DNA of 64,000 nt. Origin: Neoceratodus forsteri. Its lineage: Eukaryota > Chordata > Ceratodontiformes > Ceratodontidae. Position 1 is the first letter of the stretch. Every line of letters starts with the position of its first letter. The notes beneath the pieces are model-generated. The model ran no database searches and had not been told where the DNA came from. It saw only the letters and a list, made by a program, of their open reading frames with translations. The translations under genes and the position numbers were made by a program. Positions 11,590 to 23,475 of the stretch are shown here, piece after piece. The stretch lies in NCBI GenBank assembly GCA_016271365.2, contig CM028129.1:1007513501-1007577500 (forward strand), in the 5' to 3' direction.

Positions 11590-13260
11590 TGAATACCACT
11601 CTGTGTATTTGTTGCCTTGGCAATGTTCACAGTGTTAAAGCCTGCTGTGTTTGCCAGGGCTTCAGTCAGTCGACCAGGAGACCTTGAGAAGGCTTTAGAG
11701 GTTCTTCTAAAGCTCAGAAAGTGGAGAAACAGATTGCATCTAAGGCAACCGCTGTCATCAGCTGCATCTGTTCCTATTCAGCATCGACCCACTGCTTCCC
11801 AGGGTCGACTGCATCCATCGCTGATTCATCAAAGAAAAAGGATAAATTGTCTAACTCAGAAAAATGTTGCCACTCTGAGAAGCGGTGTAAAGAAAAGGCT
11901 GCTGCCCCAGACTCTTCTCTTTCATCTCCAAGAAGAGATAAGTAATTAGATAGATGGGTCCCAGCCCATAGCCATGGTCCTGCGCCCCCCCCCCCCCGAC
12001 CGTCTCTCAGGCGCTGAGGTTTGAGTCCGTCCGGCTTGCCTCCAACCGAGATTTGCAGCTTATACTGCTGTCTAGCATAGTTCCATCAACAATTATGGCA
12101 TCAACAACTCCCTCTGGGCTGGTTGATGCTCAGCTCCTTATCAAATGATGTTGAAGCTCTTACGGTGTCTCTTGCCATTGTTGCTGCCTCTGCCATCATT
12201 TACCTTACCGTTGATGCTGCAATTCTTGGTCCATGCTGTAGTGCCAGGCCCTAAATGGCTTCTGTCAGTGTGACACCCGTCTGCTCGTCCCATCAACCCT
12301 CTACTGATGATGGTCAACATCAACGAACTGAAATACAATCCAGAATACACGGAAGAGAAGGAGGCAGCCATGAATGAAGAAGAGGAAGTAATTGGTGCAT
12401 TTGGCTCAAGCTCTAATATGGTATTTCTTTCTTCTCAGGGCAGGGTGTGGAAAACACTCTTGGGTCTCCACCTGAGGAGGCCTCATATCAGGCCTTCCTT
12501 AAATAGGTACGAGCTGAACTGGGGTTTCAAGTAGAGGAGGAAGAGTCCTCCAAAAATCTTTGAGTTCTTGGAAGTATCTGCCTTTCTGACTAATCTTCCC
12601 TGTTGCTTGGCATAGGTGGGCTGAATTGTTAGGAGTCCCAAGAAAGGCTGATAAACAATATGCTGCCCCTGCAACAAAGCCTTATTATTTATCTCAGCCT
12701 GAAGTGGACTCCGTGGTAATTGTGGCTGCTCATGATCAAAGGCACCTAAGCCCATGTGTTCTCATCCTCCTGGTAAGGAGTCAAAAACTGGATGTGATGG
12801 GAACAGGACTTTTGCTTCTGCTTCCCTCTGCCTAAGGATGGCAAATAATCAGGCTCACATGATAAAATATCATAATTGCTTATGGAAGTCTGTGACCTCC
12901 CTGGCTAATATGTCAGATGGCCAAGACGCAATATTGGCCCCGCAGACTATTGCTAATGGACATGAGGCTGAAAAGCACCTGTTCTGGTCTGCTTATGATG
13001 CCTCAGATGCTGCAGCCAAAGCAGCTGCCTCTGGGATTTGCCTTTACCACCACTCTTGGCTGCGGGTGACAGGCTTTGCCATTGATGTCCAACAGTCAGT
13101 ATTAAATGCCCCTTTCAGAATAAAGCAGTTATTCAGAACAGATGTGGAAAATGCCTTGGATCTACAGTTCTCAAAAATTACATTAAGGTCCTCTCACACT
13201 TTGAACCCAAAACCCCAAGGAAGGGCATGGGGTTCTTATCGTAAACGTATGCACATCTAG
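11590..13260 (+). pseudogene. DIRS-C gag
   Basis: The N-terminal part at 11604-11645 encodes a C-x2-C-x4-H-x4-C zinc knuckle (CICCLGNVHSVKAC), then Lys/Ser-rich sequence. The middle is acidic (NEEEEVIGAF near 12375). The C-terminal part at 12840-13230 is well conserved: CLRMANNQAHMIKY, then AAAKAAASGICLY, then HSWLRVTGFAIDVQQSV, matching the gags of J and K. Several frame changes. Homopolymer C at 11988-11997 and other indels break it. Confidence 0.75.
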
Positions 13261-13469
13261 GCCGTGGATATTCTAGGGCTCTGGGACATAGTTCCCAGAG
13301 ACCTCAGCTTTCCATGTTACAGGCAGCAAACTTGCGCCTCTGTGCCTATGCCAGATTTCAAAAAGTTTACAGTTCTCTGGCACTTTCTGACTCCCCTCAT
13401 CTTCCTCTGGTCTCACTGCCTCAAAGTTTTGGTGGGAGGCCAATTCTCAGTCTTTCTAGAAGAGTGAAG

Positions 13470-13586
13470 GGGGTAGCAGCTGATGTTCGCGTCCTGGAGG
13501 TAGTTCAGCAAGGACAATCCCTAGAGCTCCTTTCTTTTCCCCCTGTGACCCCTCCATTGCTAAATGGATATCCTTCAGGACATCTT
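13470..13586 (+). pseudogene. DIRS-C pol, N-terminal scrap before the CR1 insertion
   Basis: Reads VLEVVQQGQSLELL then NGYPSGHL, aligning with the start of pol in DIRS-J (VLQLIEQGHTLEFL near 44020 and YPPDHIPVLLEEV near 44100). It stops where the CR1 3' end begins. Confidence 0.65.
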
Positions 13587-13679
13587 ATAGACTTTGATGG
13601 CAGATAAGGACCGCTTGCCCACCTAGTCTGCCCATTTTCCTACCTACAGAATAAGCTGCAAATCCTAGTTAACCAACAG

Positions 13680-16400
13680 TCTATTTCTTCTTACACCCCA
13701 CAAAAATTGCCTTATGTCTGTCCCATGTATTCTTGAATTCTCCCACAGTTTTAGACCCCACAACCTCCTCAGGAAGGCTGATCCATGCGTCCACCACCCT
13801 CTCTGTGAAAAAATACTTCCTCACATTGCCCCTGAGCTGTCCCCCCTCTATCTTCAAATTGTCCCCTTGTTCTTGCACATCTCTCTTTCTGAAAGATGCT
13901 ACCCTCTTGGACTTTGTTGATTCCACTGAGGTACTTAAAAGTTTCTATCATGTCCTCCCTCTCCTCCTTTCCTCAAGGGTATACATATTAAGCTCCTTCA
14001 GTCTCTCCTCGTGTGGCTTCTCTTGCAGACCCTGCACCATTTTAGTTGCCCTCCTCTGGACTGCCTCTATCCTGTCTATGTCCTTGCGGAGATGGGGTCT
14101 CCAGAACTGGACGCAGTACTCCAGATGGGGTCTCACCATCTGTCTGTACAGAGGGATAACAACTTCCTGTTTTCTGCTGGTGATGCCTCTCCCTATACAT
14201 CCCAGTTTCTTCCCAGCCCTCCCTACTGCCTTCTCACATTGCTTGCTAACCTTAAGGTCATCTGATATGATTACGCCAGGTCCTTTCCATTTTGTTGTTA
14301 CTTACCCCCAACCCCCAAATTGTGGTAATCTTCCCTGGGTTTTGTTTCCCAGGTGTATTATTTTGTGCTTCTTTTGCATTGAATCCAAGCTGCCATACTT
14401 CTGACCATTCCTCCAACCTTGCCAAGTCTCCTCTCATCCTTTCCACACCTTCTAGTGTAGCAACCCTGTTGCAGATCTTTGTGTCATCTGCAAAGAGGCA
14501 TACTTTTCCTTCCAGTCCTCTGCAATGTCACTTATAATGACAATAAAAAGGACTGGACCCAGTACTGAACCCTGCGTTACCCCACTAGTAACCCCTCTTT
14601 CTTCAGAGTGGACTCCATTTACAATTACCATCTGTGTCCTGTTGTCCTGCCAATGTTTTACCCAGGCTACCACCCTGGGACCCACTCCCAAGCTGGTTAA
14701 TTTGACTATTAATCTTTTGTGTGGGACTGTCAAATGTCTTGCTAACGTCTAGGTATGCCATGTCCACAGCTCCTCCCTGGTCTACTACTTTGGTCACCCA
14801 GTCAAAGAAATCTGTTAGATTTGTCTGATATGACCTTCCCGCTGTGAACCCATGCTGCCTTGGGTATTGTGCCCCACTGGCCTCTAGGTACTCAACAGTT
14901 CTTTCCTTCTGAAGTGATTCCATCACTTTCCCTACCACAGAGGTCAAACTGACAGGTCTGTAGTTTCCTGCCTCTGTCTTGGTCCCACTTTTGTGAAGGG
15001 GAATCACATCCGCCTTCCTCCAGTCCTCGGGTACCACACCATCTTCCCATGATTTGTTAAAAAGGGTAGTCAGTGGTTTCACTGGTTCTCCCCTTAAATC
15101 TTTTAGAATTCTGGGGTGAAGTCTGTCAGGCCCCACTTCTTTGTCCACCTTCAGTTTTAGGAGTTCTTTCAGAACCCTTTCTTCTCTGAAAGGACTGAGA
15201 TTGACCCCACTATTCAGAGTGCTTCTGTTACTTGGATTAGGCACCTCCCTCTCCTCCTCTTTTGTGAATACTGAGCATAAATATTCATTCAGTATCCCTG
15301 TTTTTTCATTGTCCCCCTCTGCCCACCCACTGTCCATTCTATTCAGCCTCACTATCCCTCCCTTTGTCTTTCTAAGCTCCTGATGTACCTGTAAAGGTTT
15401 TATCCCCTTCTTAACTGAGTCGGCTATCTTTTTCTCAGTTTGGGCCTTTGCTATTCTGACTTCCCTCCTGCTTTCTTCTGCCTTAACTGGTACAGCTCTC
15501 TGTCCTGCTCCTTCTGTGTTTCCGTGATACTTCCTGAATGCTATCTTTTTCTCCCTGACCTTCCCCACCATCTCTTTTGAGAACCATAGTGGCTTTTTCT
15601 TTCATTTTGATTTATTTGCTTCACACCAAGGCTTGTTGCCTCTGTGATGGCAGATTTGATGTTTCTCCATTGTTGTTCCACCCCTCCTTCTAACCTGTTC
15701 TCTAGTGCTTTTCTAAGGCACTCTTCCATCTTGCCAAAGTCAGCCTTCCTGAAGTTCAGTACCATCACTTTTGTATGGCTTGACTCTGTAGCTGAGTTTA
15801 TCGTGAACCACATTGTTTGATGGTCACTTGTTTCCAAATGACTACCCACTTCTAGATCTGAGATCCTCTCAGTCCCTATTTATGAGTATGAGGTCTAAGA
15901 TTGCTCCCTCACGAGTGGGTTCCAAAACTAGCTGTCTGAGGCATGCCACCTGTAGGGCATAGAGAATGGCCCTGCTCTTGGATGTGGCTGCAGCAAATGT
16001 GCACAAGTTAACATCTGGCATATTCAGGTCTCCCATCAACAGCATCTTCCCTTTTTCTGCCATACTAAGAATTCCATTATATCCTGGTCCATTCCCTCCC
16101 CCTGACAGGGGGTCTGTATACAACCCCTGTGCGGATTGTGATGCCATTTCCAGTCTCTAAAGTGACCCACAGTGCCTCCTCTCCTCCTTGTTTACTCTTT
16201 TGTTCAGTTGCTTTTATCCCTTCCCTTACATAGAGCTACTCCTCCCCCTCTTCTCCCCTCCCTGTCTCTCCTGTAGGTTGTGTACCCTGGTATGTTAACA
16301 TCCCAGTCATGATTCTCTGTGTACCATGCTTCTGTGACTGCTACGAGGAGCTTGTTGCTCAGACATGGGCACTGGTACTCATTACCCTCCATTTCCTGAT
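13680..16400 (-). pseudogene. CR1-1 ORF2: endonuclease and reverse transcriptase
   Basis: Endonuclease pieces (16400-15590): TEAWYTENHDWDVNIPGY, MGDLNMPDVNL, then LETSDHQTMWF, covering the conserved Glu, Asp/Asn and Ser-Asp-His motifs. RT (15571-14450): GPDRLHPRILKDL, NYRPVSLTSVVGKVM, GGAVDMAYLDVSKTFD, VTQGSVLGPVLF, and intact FADD at 14494-14483. The C-terminal part contains RPHLEYCVQFWRPHLRKDID (14139-14080) and ERVVDAWISLPEEVVGS (13810s). A 322-codon open stretch remains, but several indels break the full ORF. Confidence 0.85.
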
Positions 16401-16614
16401 GGCCTTACTCCTTTTTGCCCCATCCCTGTCCTTAATGCCTTTGCCACTTTCTCCATTTGCCCTGCCCTTCTCCCTATTGACATCTGTTTTTGTGTTTACC
16501 TCACTTACTACCCTGACTTTTTTTTGGGGGTGGGGGTGCTAGATTTCCTGCCCTTTCCAGTTCGCGCCTTAGGCTAGCTTAAATGCTTGCCAGTGAAGCA
16601 TTTAAACCTATCAC

Positions 16615-17500
16615 CTAGGATCCTGGTTCCCCTCCTGGACAGATGCAGACCATCATGCCAGTATAGGCCTGCATCACTCCAGGTAGACCCCCAGTCCAAA
16701 TGAAGCCAAATCCCTGAGCTCTGCACCAGTTTTTCAATGACTGCTTGAATCCCATGGTGTGGAGCACCCTAGCCTCACCTACGCCATAGATGGACAGCAC
16801 CTCCAAGAAGGTTACCGTGTGTGCTACTTGTCTAAGGCCCTTCCCCAACTCTACAAACTCTTCCTGCACTGCTCTGATCCCTTTCATAGCCAGGTCATTT
16901 GTCCCTAGGTGGACAATGACATCCAGCTCCCTCCCCTGTGCAGCTACTCCGGTGATCCTGAGGATTCGCTCTCTGTCCCTCCAAGCCATGGTGCCAGGCA
17001 GGCACCTTATCTCCCTCTCCCCTTCCTACCCCAGTTCTACCTTCCTAACAGTGGCGTCCCCCACCAGAAGTTGTTTCCTTCCCCTGTGGGGTCCCATGCC
17101 ACCCTCCTCTGGGTCTCCTTTGTGGAGGTTCCCAGCATCCTCCTTGGTCTCCATTGCGGGTGCCTCCATAGAGGAACCACACTTTGCCAGAACAGCATAT
17201 GAATTGTGGAGAGGTACAGCTGGAGGGATGCGCCTCTGTTCCACCACCCTCACCGAGCCTACTGTGGTCCAACTGCCCTCTTTCTTGGCAACCTCTGAGG
17301 CAACAGCAGTGGCCCTGGTGCTTCCTGGATGGGAGAGGAGGTCCCACAAATCCTGGCCAACTCAGCCTGGAGATGAGCAACCTTCTCCCTCAGCCCAGAG
17401 AGGTGCCTGCAGATGGGACAACACCGCATCGTCCAGAATGTCTCCCGGAAGACTGCTGCTCCACAGCCACTGCACTGCACCACTCCCATCATGTCTTATT
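16615..17500 (-). pseudogene. CR1-1 ORF1: zinc-finger, coiled-coil, SGNH esterase-like
   Basis: The N-terminal part (17492-17260) reads CSGCGAAVF ... CCPIC, a pair of Cys-x2-Cys units, followed by LREKVAHLQAEL, a short predicted coiled coil. Further on (16989-16615) ELDVIVHLGTNDLA is the GxND-type block of SGNH/esterase domains known in CR1 ORF1 proteins, then EEFVELGKGLRQVAHTVTFL and WCRAQGFGFIWTGG. ORF1 proteins bind RNA and lipid or assist target-primed reverse transcription; the exact role here is inferred from the family. Internal frameshifts separate the two parts. Confidence 0.7.
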
Positions 17501-18329
17501 TCTGGCCCCTTCACAGTTGTTTGGAATCCTTATTCTTTCCTCTCTTTTTTTTTCTTCCTACTTACTGACTGCCTCTATGCCCTTTAAGCTCCTGATCTCC
17601 TGTTCTGGAGACAAGAAGATCCTAGATTTCTCCTTACTTGCTCAGAGGCAGACCTCCAGCCGGGGAGATGGAGATCTACTCTTGTCCTTCTAGGATGGTG
17701 AGTCTTTGGCTCTATGATCACTCACTTCCTGCTCCCAAACAGGAAGTTCCTGTTGTCAGTCAAATCCTGTGCCTATAAAAGTGAAACTGGCTTTGGGTCG
17801 AGGGAAGGAGGGCAGTATAATCCCAGTGGAGAAGTCCAGTCACACAGCAACTCCTTCCTCCTGGTGTTCTCTGCCAAGTTTCTGGCAGAAGCTATCTAGG
17901 GCAGTGTTTAAATCTGGCTGTATCCTCCTGCTAGAGGAGATTCAAAACCCTCCTCCACAAGAGGGATAGAAACTCCCTCTGGCTTCAGAGAAAAAAACAG
18001 GGCTCTTATTCACCGTACTTAAAACAAAAAGAAAATGTACACACAGCAAGAAGAACCATTAAATTTAATTTATTGTAATGTGTTAACTGACAGGCAAACA
18101 TCCCTATTATGGTACTTTCTGGACCCAAAGCGGACAGTGTATCTAAGGCCCCCTACTAGATTTTCAAGGACTGAATCTGTGTATCGATTACAAAAGTTTT
18201 GAATGGTCTCTGTGCAGTCCGTCTTTCCTCTTACTAAATGGGGACTGAATGGTTACTCTGGACATGAAGGACATATACCTTCATGTCAGAGTCCACAAAT
18301 TGCACAGAAAATATGGAGGATAATGTATG

Positions 18330-18623
18330 GGCTGCAACACAAGCCTGTGTATGTATCGAAGTTTCCTGGCAACCAGGAACCTCGAAAGTCAAGCTAGAGA
18401 TGTTCCCTGGTTGACATAGAATTTAGACTAAGACACAAGCTTGTCTGTGTGTGGATGCCCATACATTATCTTGTATAGTATGGGCATCCTTGCCCATATC
18501 GAGCACTCAGTTTCCTTTCATTAAACTGACATGAGGAAGAGGCTCTTGAGAGTACGTGGTGGGCTGGAATTACTGAATCAGTGTGTGGTTAGCAGCTGCA
18601 GCTATTTCTGTAAGTTCGTTAAA

Positions 18624-18673
<50 letters not shown>

Positions 18674-18830
18674 GCTTCAAGATCAGTTGACTAGAGGAAA
18701 GCAGGTATGTGCTGTCATTCAAAGTTGTGCTGCAGTAGTGACATCACTACTGCAGTATAACTACTGAAGTACTACTGCAGCACAACAACCCTATTCTAGG
18801 CGTGACTTTCCATGCAGAACTGCATTCCAG
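18330..18830. repeat. AT-rich insertion in DIRS-C with inverted repeats
   Basis: It separates the RKYLRF-type and YQF-type blocks of the RT and has no coding match. It includes a hairpin (GGATGCCCATAC ... GTATGGGCATCC near 18455-18490), a pure AT dinucleotide run and a cluster of CTGCAGTAGTG palindromes at 18725-18790. The boundaries and class are unknown; a MITE is possible. Confidence 0.4.
18627..18664. repeat. (AT)n microsatellite
   Basis: About 19 uninterrupted AT units directly after a run of seven A. Likely polymorphic in length. Confidence 0.95.
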
Positions 18831-19434
18831 CATACGCTGTACCTGCATTTCATGCTTCAGTGCTCACATTTCCAGTTTCATGCCTTGCCCTTTGGTTTGT
18901 GCTCTGCACCTCATGTATTTACCAACATTTTAGCCACGTTGGCTGCTGCCCTCCACAGAGAAGCCCTCTGTCTTCCCCTACATGGATGACTGCTGCTGAA
19001 AGCCCTGTCTTGGGAGGCCTTAATATACATACTATTTTTGACCCGACAGTTTGACCACTTGGGTATCTTGGTCAGCGAACCAGAGTTGGTCCTTACTCCC
19101 TGCCAGCAGCTCCAGTACATAGACTATCCAGAAAATGGGGCCGAGTTGGGCATTTCTGCTCTCCAGCCAGGATACAGCTGTAGAGCACTGGTAGCACAGA
19201 CACAACTGGTTTCGTCCAGCAACTGTCTTGACCAGATGCCTTTTAAGGTTCATTGGCCTGATAGAAACTGCCATATTAATTGTCCCTCTGGTGTGCCTCC
19301 ACATGAGGATACCTCAGTGGATCCTCAGGGCACAGCGTTCAGATGAGCTGGAGTGTTTCATATGAGTAATTATTCCTTTCCCTTTTACCCTGTTCTGGTG
19401 GTTATCGGGTCCCCTTTCCTCTGACCATCCCCCC

Positions 19435-19610
19435 TTCGAGCAACATGAAGACTTGCTGTATTCTGACTATATGCAGTTAGCCCCTGCACTTTAACTGTTC
19501 CGGAAAGGAAAGAGTTAACTCTGTGCCAAGGCATAGAACGTTGCGCTCAAGCTCGGTTTTCAAACCTCTGTCCCAAGTACTCTTCAGTGTAACTGTCAGA
19601 TTCTTTACTC
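19435..19610 (+). repeat. DIRS-B left inverted terminal repeat
   Basis: Matches 24890-25061 in reverse complement, including GCATAGAACGTTG and GTACTCTTCAGTGTAAC. Confidence 0.85.
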
Positions 19611-19943
19611 CGCCTTACTGTTAAGTCGCTCCGGAGGAGATTTCTCTCCTTCACTTCGGTTTAGTAAACCGCTTCTTTATTTTTTCGGTCTTTACATCTC
19701 TGTCCCGCTACAGTAAGTGTATTAGTAAGTAGTAATGTGGTTTGTAAAGAAATTGTTTTTGTTTTCGGTTTCTTCCTGGTCGGTCCGGTTGGGAACCGAA
19801 GCGATTTGCTGTTTGTTTTTTTAACAGGTGTTTTAGTGTGGTTTTCCGGTCTCTATCGGTGCCTGAAAAAAACGTTGATTTCTCCGGTTCTTTCATCCAA
19901 CCCATGGCATGGTTGGAACCGATAGATTTGGTAGTCACCTGGC

Positions 19944-21317
19944 TTGAACGCTGGTAAGGGTGACTTTGTGTTAAAGGCATGTCTGAGAAACCCAAATAGA
20001 AAACCGGGCCCACTGGGTTTCAACATTTCTCTGAGTGTGGGGGAGGCTTTTGCCAAGGCTGATCCCCACCTCATCTGTGTGTATTGTCTGGGGTTTGACC
20101 ACCTCAAAGAAGACTTCCAAATCTGCAGGAACTTTCCTAAGGCCACTGTTGATAAACGTTTAAGTAGGCTGAAGGAAAGGGAGGCCAGAAGATCCACTGA
20201 CCCGGATGGCCAGCCCGGTTCAGTTCTGACCGAACCTGAGGGGGTGCCCACTGACCTGGGTGATACCTCGGCCAAAAGGGGAGCCGATTCTGTGGAATCG
20301 GTCCCTGCAAAAAGAAAGCAGAAGTCAGCTGGTTCGGATCCTGGTTCCCATGGTCTGACCGCTGATGAGATAGCCAAAGCGATCGCTATTGTGCAGTTGC
20401 TTCGCCTGGTTCCGACCGAACAGACACCAACACAGAGACTGTCGGTTCGGTCGGACTTGTCTGCTTCTGAGTATGACCCTGAAGCATTTTATGAGGGCGA
20501 GTGGGAAGGAGACGAAGATGATGAAGATGAGGATTATGAAGACCTAGATGAGCTTATTGAGCCTGACATCTCCCCAGACGGGCCTTCTAATGTCTCCTCC
20601 CAGGCTTTGAGTCCCCCTCCCACTTCTTGTTTTATAAGAAGGTGGATGAGACTTTTCAGCTTCCAGTGGAAGAAGCTGAACAGGATCAGGAGGAGCCTGA
20701 CTGTGTTGAAATGATGGATGTCCCAGAGTCAAAAAGGGTGTCGAAACAGACCCAAAAAATATTACAGTTTCCAACATCCATACCTCCTGTGGATAAGAAA
20801 ATGGACAGCAGGTATGCTCTGTCAGGTCCTGGTACGGATTTCCTTATTAACCATTGCAGCCATATTGGGGTAGTGCAAGCTGCAGCCTGTGACAAGGCTA
20901 ATATTCTCCTGGCATCTCACCCCACCCCAGATAAGGATTCCAGAAGTGGATGCTATGGCAAAGAAGCAGTACTTGGCATCCCCTTTGGGACTCAGGCAAT
21001 CTAATTATATGGCATATACGGCCAGATACGAGAAGTCCAGGTGGGATACTGTTCTGGAGCTGACTACGAATGCCCCTCCCCAGCTGGCCAGGGAGCTGGA
21101 GCAGGTGGCTGTGGAGGGCATCGAAGCTTCTAAGGTCCAATTTCATGCTGCTGCTGTGGACTTGAATGATGTTCATTCTAGGGTCATGGCTACATCTGTT
21201 TCCATGAGGAGATTTTCCTGGCTCAGGTGTACCAATTTATCTCAGGATACCCAGACCAAGGCCATGGATTTTCCTGTCACTGGTAACTCTCTGTTTGGAG
21301 AACAGAGATGTACCTGA
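19944..21317 (+). pseudogene. DIRS-B gag
   Basis: Two frames cover it. The N-terminal part has a zinc-knuckle-like motif at 20076-20125 (CVYCLGFDH ... C, spacing C-x2-C-x4-H-x7-C), then a charged linker and an acidic stretch (GDEDDEDEDYEDLDELIE near 20508). The C-terminal part at 20889-21317 includes GLRQSNYMAYTARYEK and RRFSWLRCTNLSQDTQTKAM, the conserved WLR block. One frame change separates 20714 from 20889. Position and motif sharing support the Gag call; the knuckle suggests nucleic-acid binding. Confidence 0.78.
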
Positions 21318-21562
21318 AAAAAATGGACGAATACAGGACCACCTACAGGAGTGCTGCAGCCAAAGAAAAGCAGACCACTCCTCAGAGACAGCAATCCAGG
21401 GCTGGCAGGGGCAGGCCTTTTCACAGGTCTTTCTACCATGCCCAGGCCTCCTCCTCTTTCCAGCAGAGGGTTTTTTTTTTTTTTTAGGGGAAGAGGCAGA
21501 AGGGGGATGACAAGGGCTGCATCCTCCTCTGTTTAAGCCCCCTGCCAAACAGACATCCTGAT

Positions 21563-23475
21563 GTGTCAGCCAGGGTCACCTCCCCAATTCCTGTAGGGGG
21601 CAGGCTGACTCACTTTTTCCAGGCCTGGAAATCTGTCACTTCAGACAGGTGGGTCCTGGAAGTAGTGAGCCAGGGTCTTGCTCTCAGCTTCAGCAGATTT
21701 CCAAATTTGAGAGCAAAGGCTTTCTGTCCCTCTCGGAAGAGGAAACACAGGCCTTAGAAACAAAGGTTTCTTCTCTACTGCTTCTGCAGGCAGTGGAGAG
21801 TGTACCTCTCATTCACAGGGGAAAAGGATTGTACTCCAGGTACTTCCTTACCCTAAAAAAAGACGGGAGTGGCGACCCATCCTGGATCTACGGTACCTAA
21901 ACAAACACATACTAAAACCAAAGTTCAAGATGGTGACTCTGGGAATTATTCTTCCTCTCTGAGATCAGGAGACTGGCTAGCCTCTCTGGATCTCAAGGAT
22001 GGCTATTTCCACATACCTATCGGGCAGTCCCTCAGAAAGTACCTCTAGTTGAACTGCCCTCAGGCCATTACTAGTTCAGAGCAATGCCTTTCGACCTAAC
22101 ATCTGCCCCAAGGGTATTCACAAATGCCTAGCAGTAGTGATGGCCTTCCTCAAAAGACAAGGCATCTTACTGTTCCCTTACCTGGACGACTGGCTCATAG
22201 TAGGTAAGTCCCCAGACCAAGTCTAGGGTCACTCAGAATCTTCTACACTCCTAGGATTCATCCTAAATCTGGAAAAGTCTTGTTCTGGGCCAGTTCAGCT
22301 TCACATTTATAGGAATGGAGCTGGATACTGTTCAGCCATGGCCTTTCTTCCTCTATCAAAGGTCCAGTCCTCACCTCTCTGGCCTCCTCTTTTCGTCCAC
22401 TTGTGTCTCGGCCAGCCAGACATTTCTTGCAGTTGCTAGGCCACATGGCAGCCTGCACTGCAGTAGTGCAAAGGGCAAGGTTTCAGATGAGGGACATCCA
22501 ATTTCACCTAAGAGCCTTTTGGTCTCGGGGGGGAAAAAGATCCCCTCTCCAAGTTGGTTCCAGTGTCTCTAACTTTGGTTCAGGCCCTCCAGTGGTGGCT
22601 GGAAGAGGACAGTTTGAGGCAAGGTGTTCCTTTCCTCAGTCAGGCTCCCACAGTAACTTTCACCATAGATGCTTCTCTGCTGGGATGTGGAGCCCACATG
22701 GATCAACATACTGCTCAGGGGACTTGGTCCCATCAGGAGTCTCTCCTTCACATAAACCTTCTCGAACTCAGGGCTGTCTTTCTGGCCCTTCAGACATTTT
22801 AGACTTTAATTCAGGGAAAAGTGGTGCAGATCAGGACAGACAACACTACAACCATGTGGTACATCAACAAGCAAGGGGGCACTCGGTCCTCGGCCTTGTG
22901 CACCGAGGCCATGAAAATATGGTCACTAGCTTATTCCCTGCAGACTTCCCTGACTGCTGTGCATCTTCCAGGGAAGGACAATGTACTCGCAGATGCTCTC
23001 AGCGGGATTTCTCAAGATCACCACGAATGGGCCCTGAATCCTCTCATCCTTCAGACCATTTTCAAGAGATGGGGCACTCCAGAGAAGGATCTTTTTGCAG
23101 CCCCGGACAACCATCTGCTCCCTCTATTCTGCTGCAGGCTCCTCTCTGGGGGTCTCTTCCTCTAGATGCTTTCCTGTTGGATTGGACCAACAGGTTTCTT
23201 TATGCTTTTCCTCCCTTTCCTCTGATATTCAGGGTTCTTAGTCAAGATCGGGTCCCAACCCTGCACTGTGATTCTGATAGTCCTGGATTGGTCCATACAG
23301 CCTTGGTATCCTCTACTATTGTCACTATCTGTGACAATCTCTGTGTGCCTTCCCAGACAGTTCAACCTCCTCACCTCTGCTCAGGGGAGGATATTGTACC
23401 CCAGCCTTCACATACTCAGGCTCAAGGTTTGGTTCTTGAGAAGCTAGAATATGCAGACCTGTGTCTCTCACAGTC
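21563..23475 (+). pseudogene. DIRS-B pol: RT, RNase H, methyltransferase-like region
   Basis: The N-terminal block reads GGRLTHFFQAWKSVTSDRWV, then GKGLYSRYFLTLKK (21820s). RT follows from 21920 (FKMVTLGI, WLASLDLKDGYFHI) with intact YLDD at 22179-22190. RNase H shows TIDASLLGCGAHM (22665), MWYINKQGGTRS (22854) and LADALSGIS (22990). The methyltransferase-like part shows WGTPEKDLFAA (23070) and YAFPPFPLIF (23200). One TAG and several frameshifts interrupt it. Confidence 0.82.

Larger units (their letters stand above)
13587..18060 (-). mobile_element. CR1-1, nearly full-length CR1-like LINE
   Basis: Reads on the minus strand from a 5' region near 17.9-18.06 kb to a 3' end at about 13587. It contains ORF1 (17492-16615) and ORF2 (about 16400-13680, endonuclease then RT). 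The 3' end shares the tail of CR1-2 and CR1-3 (GGCCAAGCGGTCCTTATCTG-like, then TCAAAGTCTAT). It is inserted into the pol of DIRS-C, whose coding resumes near 18100. The 5' boundary is approximate and no target duplication was established. Confidence 0.82.
18061..19434 (+). pseudogene. DIRS-C pol, RT pieces around an insertion
   Basis: After CR1-1 the RT resumes: LNLCIDYKSF near 18175, NGYSGHEGH for the usual LDMKDAYFH block (18250s), then KLHRKY (18310). An insert (18330-18830) follows, then SSFMPCPLVCALH (18880s) for the YQFRVLPFGLSSAP block, and YMDD at 18979-18990 followed by CC instead of W. The segment 19040-19370 matches the RT thumb (LLVSEPELVLTPCQQLQYI in J/C-type wording). Heavily decayed; DIRS-B interrupts it at 19435. 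Confidence 0.65.

Noticed and set aside
16790..17693. 265- and 169-codon plus-strand frames
   Set aside because: Shadows of CR1-1 ORF1 on the minus strand.
18600..18670. CRISPR-like or satellite array
   Set aside because: A simple AT dinucleotide run without spacers.
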